A DNA stretch of 26,976 bases from Bacteroidales bacterium (GTDB taxonomy: Bacteria; Bacteroidota; Bacteroidia; Bacteroidales; F082), in assembly GCA_023229135.1 (NCBI GenBank), contig JALNZT010000048.1:1-26976 (forward strand). Direction: 5' to 3'. Of the stretch, positions 16,683 to 24,044 are shown in pieces. The position numbers were made by a program, and so were the translations under genes. The notes below the pieces were generated by a model. It searched no databases and had not been told where the DNA came from. It was given only the letters and a program-made list of their open reading frames with translations. Positions within the stretch are counted from its first letter, which is position 1, and the number at the start of each line of letters is the position of its first letter.

Positions 16683-17751
16683 AGGTTTGCACCTCAACTT
16701 CGCCTTTTAACACCTGTAACGCATTGGAAGCGTGTGCTTCAAGGTCGTTTATGGTTGGATAAAGTGCGATAGGAGCCAGTTTGCCGATGCGCCTGTTAAC
16801 ATTGGACAGAAACATTTCGCTGTTGAAGATATTTCCGGTGAGGACAATCGCATCAAGCTCGCCCGCGAGTGTGGCGTAGTGAGAGGCAATTTCTTTGCTT
16901 ACCTGGTAGGCACAGGCTTCTGAGATAAGTACTGCTTTTTCATCGCCTTCGGCAATCATTTTGTTGATTTCCGGGATGGAATCGGTACCGAGATAAGCCG
17001 AATACCCGCTTTCGGAATTGAGCATTTTCAGCACTTGCTTTTCGGTGTATTTGCCGCTGTAGCAAAGTCTTACGAGTTGTCCGGTAGGAAGTGTGCCGGC
17101 CCGGGTAATGGAAAAAGGCCCACCACCATCAAACGCCTGGTTTACGTCCAATACCAGTCCTTTTTGGTGTGCGCCAACAGAGATTCCTCCCAGCCCAACA
17201 TGGGCAATAATAAGGTTGAGCTCCTCGTAGTTTTTGTTGACGGATTTCGCGTATTTTCTGGCGAAATATTTATGGCTCAGCGCGTGGAAGATAGATTTAC
17301 GCACAAATAGCGGATGTCCGGTGATGCGTGCCAGATCAGAAAGCTCATCCACCACAACCGGATCGGCCATATAGGCTTTGATGCCGAGTTTTTTGGCCAT
17401 TTTGTAGGCAATAAGACCGCCCAGATTGGTTTCGTGCACACCCATAATGCCGATTTCCAGGTCGGCAAACATCTTGTCGTTGATTTCGTAAACACCTGAT
17501 TTAAGAGGTTTAACCAAACCACTTCTGGCCATAATTATTTCGATGTTAGACAGATCGAAATCATTACGTTCCAGCTCTTCCATAATCACTTTTTTGCGGT
17601 AATCTGTCTGATCGGGAATGTTATCAAATTTGTCCAGATCTTCTTTAGGATGTCTGATGGTTTTCAGAAACATCGGATCGGTGTTGCGATAAATGGCGAT
17701 GCGCGTATCCCGTACTTCAGGATAGATGATTAAGATTTTCTTTTTAAGCAT
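16675..17751 (-). CDS. buk: Butyrate kinase
   Basis: 358 residues, the standard length for the acetate/butyrate kinase (ASKHA) family. It interconverts butyryl-phosphate plus ADP with butyrate plus ATP in the cytoplasm; branched acyl substrates are also possible. Seen features are the N-terminal phosphate-binding strand ILIIYPEVRDTRIAIYRN, then HVGLGGISVGAHQKG (usually HLGGGISV), DVNQAFDGGGPFSITRAGTLP and a C-terminal IVLTGNIFNSEMF. The phosphotransbutyrylase gene (ptb) usually found beside buk is absent here. The stop overlaps the start of the downstream secreted-protein gene. A candidate promoter lies just upstream. Confidence 0.93.
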   Translation of the reverse strand: MLKKKILIIYPEVRDTRIAIYRNTDPMFLKTIRHPKEDLDKFDNIPDQTDYRKKVIMEELERNDFDLSNIEIIMARSGLVKPLKSGVYEINDKMFADLEIGIMGVHETNLGGLIAYKMAKKLGIKAYMADPVVVDELSDLARITGHPLFVRKSIFHALSHKYFARKYAKSVNKNYEELNLIIAHVGLGGISVGAHQKGLVLDVNQAFDGGGPFSITRAGTLPTGQLVRLCYSGKYTEKQVLKMLNSESGYSAYLGTDSIPEINKMIAEGDEKAVLISEACAYQVSKEIASHYATLAGELDAIVLTGNIFNSEMFLSNVNRRIGKLAPIALYPTINDLEAHASNALQVLKGEVEVQTYA

Positions 17752-17771
17752 GCTCGAAGTTTTTTAAAGCA

Positions 17772-17779
17772 CAAAGTTA
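17772..17779 (-). promoter_or_regulatory. Candidate -7 box for buk
   Basis: Reads TAACTTTG on the minus strand, a full match to TAnnTTTG. A TTTA lies about 18 bases upstream in the -33 position. The leader would be about 14 bases. Confidence 0.45.
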
Positions 17780-17884
17780 ACCCAAACTCTAAATAAACCT
17801 TTAAAAAAGGGGAATAAGTTTTGTGAAAGTGCAACCGCTTTGGGAATGATGGTCAAAAGGAAGGATTTTCCCCAACCATGTTGT

Positions 17885-18037
17885 TTAGCTGTTTTTTGTC
17901 GAACTACTGTCAGCTTCAAGTGCTTTGAGGAGTTTTTTTAAGGCTTCAGTCTGGTCAATCTTTTGCTGAATAAGCTTTTCAGCCTGCCGGGTTTCGTTTG
18001 TTTCGCGTGACGAATCTTGAGTTTTTTGTTTGTTCAT
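17885..18037 (-). CDS. Small charged protein, paralogue A (50 aa)
   Basis: ATG at 18037, stop TAA at 17887-17885. The 50-residue product is rich in Lys, Gln and Glu and predicted to be a single helix. It aligns without gaps to the product of 19876-20031 over most of its length: shared residues include NKQK/DKQK, SSRE, the RQ.E.LI pattern and QTEALKKLLKA. Conservation at protein level between two diverged copies argues for a real gene. It lies directly after the terminator of a T9SS-secreted gene and 134 bases before buk. I recognise no family; function unknown. Confidence 0.7.
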   Translation of the reverse strand: MNKQKTQDSSRETNETRQAEKLIQQKIDQTEALKKLLKALEADSSSTKNS

Positions 18038-18082
18038 TTTTGGTGAATTTTTGTTTGGGATAAAATTTCGATAGCAGTCATC

Positions 18083-18127
18083 AAAAAACCTGACGAAGGA
18101 CAGCCGGTTTGGAAGTCTTTCGTCAGG
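18083..18127 (-). terminator. Intrinsic terminator of the T9SS protein gene
   Basis: On the minus strand CCTGACGAAAGAC pairs with GTCCTTCGTCAGG, allowing a G-T pair, and six T follow. A near copy occurs at 20076-20120. Confidence 0.8.
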
Positions 18128-18180
18128 AAATCACTTGTATTTATTGCTTAGATTTTAAGGATAAGCTATAGTGCTGAAAT

Positions 18181-19524
18181 TTAACGATTGCCAATCCAAA
18201 CTTTATCACTTGTAGTGTTTTGGTTATAATCTGTCATGCTTACGATATAAATGCCAGGAGCTAAGTGAGATATATCAGTAATAGCTGCTCCACTTACTTG
18301 CTTGTTTATGACGGTATTTCCTAAAGTGTTATAAACCGTAAACTGCTTTACTTTGCCGCTCATCACAAGTTTGCTGCCTTTTACTACCGCTTTCATGGGG
18401 TTGCTTTGCAGGCCAATTTCGTTCGTGTTAGTAGTGATATCGCGTTTAAACACCCAGTTATATTTAATCGTTCCGCTTGAACCAACGATGGTTTTGCCGT
18501 CAGCCGAAACACTGAAAATACTTCCAAGTTCATCATAGCCTGTCTCGTCATAAACACTGATGCCGTATTCGGTCATAATTTCCTGATCCAATGAAACCCA
18601 CTGACCATTTTTAAGGAATCTGGTACTGCGTATTGGATAGTTTAAAGGCGTGGCACCGTATAAGTTACCTTCGTCATCGGCGGCAAATGAAGCCACTTCG
18701 GAATCATCTAAAAACAGTTCGGTGATATCGTTTTCCACATCATAGCGGAAAGGGACATGACCTTCGTGTACCCAAACTTCTTCAACCCAGTAAATATCTC
18801 CGGTTACCCATTTGCCGTTAGGGCTGAGGGAAAGCACATCATAGAAGTTGTACTCATCACCGCCTAATTCTGGATCATAAACATGCGCGCCAAACATAAA
18901 ATATTCACCGTCTTTCATCAAGAAAGCCGTGCGGTTTGGCAGAACGATATAGTTTAAACAGCCCAAAATGGTATTGCCATCGGCAGAAATGCCATTCATT
19001 TCGTTGAAGTATGCACTCTCGCCAAAGCGGTCAACAGTGGCGTGGTTCACCTCTATCAGCTCGCCGTTTTCCCACACACAAGCGTATCCATTAGACCAAT
19101 TGGGAGAAAAAACGCGACCAACCATTTTACTCCCATCGGGTGTAACAGAATATACGCCGCCAATGCCACCTGCAACGGGCAACGGAAGCGAAGTCCATAC
19201 GCCATCTTGCCAATAAGCCGGTGCATTATTGTAGGAGCCAACGGCCATTTTTCCATCATCGGTAACATCAAAAGCACCTGCTGGCTCCCCATCAGGAATA
19301 AGTTTGATAGCTTCGTAAGTGGTTAAATCCCAGATAGTAGCTCCATAATACATAACATCTACTTCATAATAACCTGCAGCCCAAAGCCCGTTGTCCGAAA
19401 CTTTGATCATGATAGCATCATCATCTGAAATAACAGGCACAAGCGTTGCGTTTTGTGCGAAAACACTCATTGTACTTAAAACAAGTACACTTAAAACGAT
19501 TTTTTTGAGTAATGAATTTTTCAT
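18181..19524 (-). CDS. Secreted repeat protein with type IX secretion (Por) sorting tail
   Basis: 447 residues. A signal peptide (MKNSLLKKIVLSVLVLSTMS ending at VFAQ) sends it to the periplasm. The C-terminal about 75 residues (NPMKAVVKGSKLVMSG to DKVWIGNR, with LAPGIYIVSM) form a type A T9SS sorting domain, so it should cross the outer membrane. The body has at least five repeats built on S(A/P)(D/N)GK.(I/V)(V/L)G.. followed by a W or F strand, for example DDGKMAVGSY and SADGKTIVGSSG. These resemble HAF-type or beta-propeller repeats. No catalytic residues were recognised; a surface or adhesion role is a guess. It belongs to a duplicated module whose second copy is degraded. Confidence 0.85.
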   Translation of the reverse strand: MKNSLLKKIVLSVLVLSTMSVFAQNATLVPVISDDDAIMIKVSDNGLWAAGYYEVDVMYYGATIWDLTTYEAIKLIPDGEPAGAFDVTDDGKMAVGSYNNAPAYWQDGVWTSLPLPVAGGIGGVYSVTPDGSKMVGRVFSPNWSNGYACVWENGELIEVNHATVDRFGESAYFNEMNGISADGNTILGCLNYIVLPNRTAFLMKDGEYFMFGAHVYDPELGGDEYNFYDVLSLSPNGKWVTGDIYWVEEVWVHEGHVPFRYDVENDITELFLDDSEVASFAADDEGNLYGATPLNYPIRSTRFLKNGQWVSLDQEIMTEYGISVYDETGYDELGSIFSVSADGKTIVGSSGTIKYNWVFKRDITTNTNEIGLQSNPMKAVVKGSKLVMSGKVKQFTVYNTLGNTVINKQVSGAAITDISHLAPGIYIVSMTDYNQNTTSDKVWIGNR

Positions 19525-19652
19525 CAGATTTTGGTTTTAAATATTAATAATGAATCAAAATAAATTTGATGCAGCAAGATTAACTAATAAAGCCTGTTGG
19601 AGGTGAAAATCAGCCTGCACAGTTCTGCACCTATGGGCAAAATCTACTACAA

Positions 19653-19660
19653 CAAAGCTA
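19653..19660 (-). promoter_or_regulatory. Candidate -7 box for the T9SS protein gene
   Basis: Reads TAGCTTTG on the minus strand, matching TAnnTTTG. The predicted leader is about 120 bases and includes the CTTGCTGCAT segment shared with the collapsed copy. Confidence 0.35.
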
Positions 19661-19875
19661 CAACATCAATTGTAAATCACAGAAATACAGGTGATTAAGA
19701 AATAGGTTAAAAGCAGGGTGTTTTAGTTTGAAAACTGATATTCGTGATTGTATGCGGGAAAAGAATGCTGTTTAGCAGCCATTCAATCTATCAGATCACT
19801 CCTTATTTCACGGTGTAAGACATGCCAAAAATAGTAGTTTAATAGCTGAAAAGCTTTTTGCCTATTTTGAAAATA

Positions 19876-20031
19876 TCATTTTTCCTTTTTTAAGGCTTTG
19901 TTGTCATTTTCAACTGCTTTTAAAAGTTTTTTTAAAGCCTCAGTTTGACTGTTCTTCTTATGGATGAGATTTTCTAATTGCCTTATTTCGTCCAACTCTC
20001 TGGAAGAATATTTCTCTTTTTGCTTGTCCAT
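19876..20031 (-). CDS. Small charged protein, paralogue B (51 aa)
   Basis: ATG at 20031; an upstream in-frame start at 20067 would add 12 residues without a match in the other copy. The product is highly charged and helical and ends in a Lys-rich tail. It shares NSQTEALKKLLKAVE and the DKQK, SSRE and RQLENLI segments with paralogue A (17885-18037). It occupies the same place: after a matching terminator and downstream of a T9SS-type coding tail. Function unknown; candidates are a nucleic-acid or protein-binding helix peptide. Confidence 0.7.
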   Translation of the reverse strand: MDKQKEKYSSRELDEIRQLENLIHKKNSQTEALKKLLKAVENDNKALKKEK

Positions 20032-20075
20032 TTTTTGATAAATTTTGGTTTGATAAGGAATGACCAAACATTTTT

Positions 20076-20120
20076 AAAAAACCTGACGAAAGACATCCGG
20101 TGTGGAAGTCTTTCATCAGG
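20076..20120 (-). terminator. Intrinsic terminator, second copy
   Basis: On the minus strand CCTGATGAAAGAC pairs with GTCTTTCGTCAGG and a run of T follows. It matches the terminator at 18083-18127 in position and sequence. Confidence 0.75.
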
Positions 20121-20168
20121 AAGTTACCTGCTTAATTTGCTTATATTTTAAGGAAGCAAGCAACCGGT

Positions 20169-20275
20169 CTAACGATTGCCTATCCAAACTTTGCTGCTGG
20201 TCGTATTGTTGTTGGCATCAGTCAAGCTAACGATATACACGCCGGCAATTAATTTTTTTTATCGAAATAGTGCTG
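20169..20275 (-). pseudogene. C-terminal remnant of a second T9SS-sorted protein gene
   Basis: The minus strand encodes LIAGVYIVSLTDANNNTTSS then KVWIGNR and a TAG at 20171-20169. It parallels LAPGIYIVSMTDYNQNTTSD then KVWIGNR of the intact gene at 18181. Upstream the frame is broken at a run of eight A, and the rest of the gene, about 1.2 kb, is missing. The sequence then passes directly to a stretch matching the upstream leader of the intact gene (GCAGCAAGATTAA at 20291-20303 versus 19571-19583). Confidence 0.75.
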
Positions 20276-20403
20276 GATTTTTTTTTCATGCAGCAAGATT
20301 AAACCAATCTGTTCAGAAAAATCAAAAAGTGGTATGCACAGTTATGGCACAGCAAGCTTAGAATACTATAACAATTCCACTACAATAAAATGAAAGTTTT
20401 GAA

Positions 20404-22071
20404 CTAAAGGGAGTTAAGAAATTCCACTAAAGACACCTCCGAGTTGGTGATATCGAGTTTTTTGCGCAGCCTGGTGCGCGCCACCTCAATGCTTCTAATG
20501 CTTTGGCCGGTAATTGATGCGATGTCTTTGGTAGTCATGTTCAGGCGCAAAAACGCGCACAGCCGGCGTTCGTTGGTTGTGAGGTTGGGGCTTGTAGCTT
20601 GCAATTTTTCGTAAAACTTATTATGCACCTGCTGATAACGGATTTCAAACTCATCCCACAGGCCGTCGTCCTGCAAAGTGGTGAGATCCCGGATAATTTG
20701 CCTGAAATAGCCACTGTTTTCTCTGTTTTTGTTGGAATTTAACACTTCAATAACCTGGCTGATAGTCTCGTTATTCTTTATCATCCCCATCACATGGGTG
20801 GAGAGTTCTTTGTTTCGTATTTCCAATTCCTTCTCAAAGTTTTCTTTTTCAAGGATGGCGTTTTGGCTACCCAGCTCCAAGTTGTTTTTTTCTAATTTGA
20901 GGCGACCCACGCGGCTGTGCATCAAAAAATAACCCAGCACAAAAATCAGCAGCAGCAGAATCAGCAGCAAAGCCGTGAAAAAATAGATGGTGTTGAGCCT
21001 TTCCTGTTCAATCCGTGCTATTTTTTGTCTTTCTTTAAAAGCCGACAACAGCTCCAGCCTGGTGAGCTCTTTAATGGTTTCTTCATTATTGAGTATTTGT
21101 GTTAAATCATTCAATTGCTCCAGGTATTTTAGCGCCGAATCAGCATCGCCAGCCTGTTTGTAGAAAGCAAATAATTTTTCGGCAAAACTGCTTTGTAATT
21201 CTGTGCTACCAATATTTTGCGCAATAGTCATTCCGCTATAAAAATTGTGGAGTGCTTTTTCGGAATCACCAATTAGCAGGTAATACTCACCCAATCGGTT
21301 GTGCGACGCTGCTTGTCCGGCCAGGTCATCCCTTTCTTTACGCACTTGCATAGCTTTGGCAAGTGGCGCGTAAGCACTGTCTAAGTTTTTAGTGTCCAAA
21401 AACAATCCACCTATATTATTATAGGTGCTTGCACGCAAATATCCCGGATTTGTGGCGCTGGCTGATGACTTAATGCTTTGGCGGTAATACCACAGCGCAG
21501 AATCGTATTGTTGCAGGTTTTGATACACAATGCCTAAGTTATTCAGGATGTGTGGTAATTGCTGGTGCGAACTTCCGGTAGAATCTGTTTTTATTACCTC
21601 GTTTAATATGCTAAGCCCTTGAAGCAGATTGCTTTTGGCAGCTTCATAGTCTTGCATTTTTATGCGGAGGGCAGCAATGTTGGCCAGCGCATAAGCAACG
21701 CCCAAGGCGTGATTATTCTGTTTTTGAATGTCGAGATAGCGGTAGAAATAATTGGCAGCCGTTTCGTTTATGCCCTGCACAAAATAAGCATTTCCGGCAT
21801 TAAACAAAGCGTAGGCTATTAGGTCGCTATCACCATTTCCTTGGGCGAGGTCCAAAGCTTTTTCGGCTTCCCGGATGGATGATCTGAGGTCGTAAGAGCT
21901 ATAAGTTTGCGACAAAAGCACCAAGGCGTTCACCTTTTCGTGATCAGTTTTAGCTGCTTCTACTACTTGATTCAAGGAGTCAATTTGCTGCTGATTAAAG
22001 CCTTGAAAAGGCAAAAAAACAACTGCTAAAATTATAATAAACGTAAAACGATATGTAATCGGGCTTTTCAA
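20404..22071 (-). CDS. TPR-transmembrane-HTH transcriptional regulator
   Basis: 555 residues. The frame begins with TTG at 22071; no ATG precedes the signal-like segment ITYRFTFIIILAVVFLPFQG, so TTG is the likely start. Residues about 30-340 hold six to eight tetratricopeptide repeats (for example ALFNAGNAYFVQGINETAAN and YNNIGGLFLDTKNLDSAYAP). One membrane helix (FFTALLLILLLLIFVLGYFL) follows at about 360-380, then a coiled coil. The C-terminal LuxR-like HTH contains TTNERRLCAFLRLNMTTKDI and RSIEVARTRLRKKLDI. This architecture is common in Bacteroidota: extracytoplasmic TPRs linked to a cytoplasmic DNA-binding domain. Targets are unknown; it stands divergent from the M49-like gene and upstream of the T9SS module. 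Confidence 0.87.
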   Translation of the reverse strand: MKSPITYRFTFIIILAVVFLPFQGFNQQQIDSLNQVVEAAKTDHEKVNALVLLSQTYSSYDLRSSIREAEKALDLAQGNGDSDLIAYALFNAGNAYFVQGINETAANYFYRYLDIQKQNNHALGVAYALANIAALRIKMQDYEAAKSNLLQGLSILNEVIKTDSTGSSHQQLPHILNNLGIVYQNLQQYDSALWYYRQSIKSSASATNPGYLRASTYNNIGGLFLDTKNLDSAYAPLAKAMQVRKERDDLAGQAASHNRLGEYYLLIGDSEKALHNFYSGMTIAQNIGSTELQSSFAEKLFAFYKQAGDADSALKYLEQLNDLTQILNNEETIKELTRLELLSAFKERQKIARIEQERLNTIYFFTALLLILLLLIFVLGYFLMHSRVGRLKLEKNNLELGSQNAILEKENFEKELEIRNKELSTHVMGMIKNNETISQVIEVLNSNKNRENSGYFRQIIRDLTTLQDDGLWDEFEIRYQQVHNKFYEKLQATSPNLTTNERRLCAFLRLNMTTKDIASITGQSIRSIEVARTRLRKKLDITNSEVSLVEFLNSL

Positions 22072-22091
22072 GCTGTTAAAATTTGATGAAG

Positions 22092-22099
22092 CAAATTTA
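22092..22099 (-). promoter_or_regulatory. Candidate -7 box for the TPR-HTH gene
   Basis: Reads TAAATTTG on the minus strand. Transcription would start about 15 bases before the TTG, which supports that start. No clear -33 element. Confidence 0.35.
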
Positions 22100-22210
22100 A
22101 AAATTAATTCAACTTGTGTTTCAGGACGATAATGGCTGAGTAGCGTTGTATATTTGTTAAATATTTAACAGAATATGTCTTGCTATTGCCTTAAATCATT
22201 CAAAAACACC

Positions 22211-22218
22211 TATTTTTG
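22211..22218 (+). promoter_or_regulatory. Candidate -7 box for the M49-like gene
   Basis: TATTTTTG matches TAnnTTTG, with ATTG about 22 bases upstream. The leader would be about 28 bases. Confidence 0.4.
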
Positions 22219-22251
22219 CATCGGCAATTTACAACAATTTAAAATCATGTT

Positions 22252-23886
22252 ATGAAGAATTTAAGTTTTTTACTGGCGCTGTTGTTTCTTATCACAGCCT
22301 GCCAACAACCCACTCCCAAAGAAATCGAAACACCGGATCCTATGTCAGTTTTAATGGATAAGTATGCCCAAGTGCAGCTAACAGCCGATATAAGCCACTT
22401 GAGCGACAACGAAAAAGAAATGCTGAAACTGCTTTTCGAAGCGGCAACTATTATGGATGATATTTTCTGGAAACAGAATTTTGGTGACAAGACTGCTTTT
22501 CTCAATTCCATCGAAAATGCTGAAGCCCGCCAGTTTGCTACCATAAATTATGGCCCCTGGGATGAGCTCGATAATCAAAAACCTTTCCTGGAAGGCTTTG
22601 ACGAAAAACCTGCCGGCGCTCAGTTTTATCCGCTCGATATGACCATTGAAGAGTTTGAAGCTTTCGATGATCCCAATAAAACGAGTCTTTACACGCTGAT
22701 AAAACGCGACGAAAATGGTGCGCTAAAAACAGTTTGGTACCACGAAGCTTATGCCGAAGAAATTACCAAAGCTGCCAATCTGCTCGAAAAAGCATCAGGA
22801 CTGTCAGGCGATAAAGCCTTTGCTGATTACCTGAAACTACGCTCCAAAGCACTCCGCAACGACGATTATTTTGAAAGCGACATGGCCTGGATGGGAGTGC
22901 GCGACAATAATGTGGATATGGTAATTGGCCCTATCGAAAATTATACCGATGCCCTGTTTGGTTACAAAGCTGCTCACGAGGCTTTTATCTTGATAAAAGA
23001 TAAAGTATGGAGCGACAGACTCTCTCATTATGCTGCTTTTTTACCCGAGCTTCAAACCCAACTTCCTGTTGATCAAAAATACAAGAACGAAGTGCCCGGC
23101 TCCGATGCCGACCTCAACGCTTATGATGTGGTGTTTTATGGTGGCGATTGCAATATGGCCGGAAAAACTATCGCCATCAACTTGCCCAACGACGAGCGCG
23201 TGCAACTGCAAAAAGGCACCCGCAAGTTGCAACTAAAGAACAGTATGCGTGCGAAATTTGATAAAATTTTGGTGCCTATTTCACAAGAATTGATCGCACC
23301 CGAACTGCGCCAGCACATCAAATTCGACGCTTTCTTTAGCAACACCATGTTCCACGAAGTGGCACATGGCATGGGTATCAAAAATACCATCGACGGAACA
23401 TCGACCGTTCGCAAGGCTTTAAAAGAACAATATTCAGCACTGGAAGAGGCCAAAGCTGATATTTTAGGACTGTTTCTGGTTACTAAACTCCACGAAATGG
23501 GCGAGTATAAGGATACAGAGCTGATGGACAATTACGTAACTTTTATGGCCGGTTTTTTCCGTTCGGTAAGGTTTGGAGCCGCCAGCGCACACGGAAAAGC
23601 CAATATGCTCACCTTTAATTTCTTCCGGGAAGAAGGCGCTTTCGTCCGTTCTGAAAGTGGTACTTATGCTATCGACCTTGAAAAGATGATAGCTGCCAGT
23701 ACAAAACTCACCGGCATGATTCTGAAAGCACAGGGTGATGGCGACTACGAAGCTGTAAAAAGCTGGATTGCTAACGAAGGCGTGGTGAAAACAGAGCTGC
23801 AAACAGACCTCGATCGCATTACCGCTCTCGGAATTCCGGTAGATATATACTTCGAGATGGGACCAAAAATGCTTGGTTTGGAATAG
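22252..23886 (+). CDS. M49-like zinc hydrolase lipoprotein (dipeptidyl-peptidase III-related)
   Basis: 544 residues. A lipoprotein signal with lipobox LITAC (Cys17) predicts membrane anchoring. The zinc site is HEVAHG (368-373), and a second acidic motif EEAKAD (398-403) lies about 30 residues on, the spacing used by M49 peptidases. Canonical DPP III has HExxGH, one residue longer; this protein has the shorter HExxH form seen in the related bacterial Zn-dependent hydrolase group. Upstream YGGDCNMAGKTIAINLPND also fits that group. It probably trims peptides in the envelope (inference). It is encoded ahead of an S46 dipeptidyl-peptidase in the same direction with a 158-base gap, suggesting a shared role in peptide nutrition. 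Confidence 0.82.
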   Translation: MKNLSFLLALLFLITACQQPTPKEIETPDPMSVLMDKYAQVQLTADISHLSDNEKEMLKLLFEAATIMDDIFWKQNFGDKTAFLNSIENAEARQFATINYGPWDELDNQKPFLEGFDEKPAGAQFYPLDMTIEEFEAFDDPNKTSLYTLIKRDENGALKTVWYHEAYAEEITKAANLLEKASGLSGDKAFADYLKLRSKALRNDDYFESDMAWMGVRDNNVDMVIGPIENYTDALFGYKAAHEAFILIKDKVWSDRLSHYAAFLPELQTQLPVDQKYKNEVPGSDADLNAYDVVFYGGDCNMAGKTIAINLPNDERVQLQKGTRKLQLKNSMRAKFDKILVPISQELIAPELRQHIKFDAFFSNTMFHEVAHGMGIKNTIDGTSTVRKALKEQYSALEEAKADILGLFLVTKLHEMGEYKDTELMDNYVTFMAGFFRSVRFGAASAHGKANMLTFNFFREEGAFVRSESGTYAIDLEKMIAASTKLTGMILKAQGDGDYEAVKSWIANEGVVKTELQTDLDRITALGIPVDIYFEMGPKMLGLE

Positions 23887-24044
23887 TGTGCGTTAGCGAA
23901 CAATATTACTCCAAAACGAACGTTTTTAGCCGTTTAATTATCGCTAATATTACCTATATAATACTGTTAACCATACAATAAGAATTTATGGCACAAGAGT
24001 GGATAATAGGATTTCTTTTGTTAATAAAACCAAAATTTTAAGTT

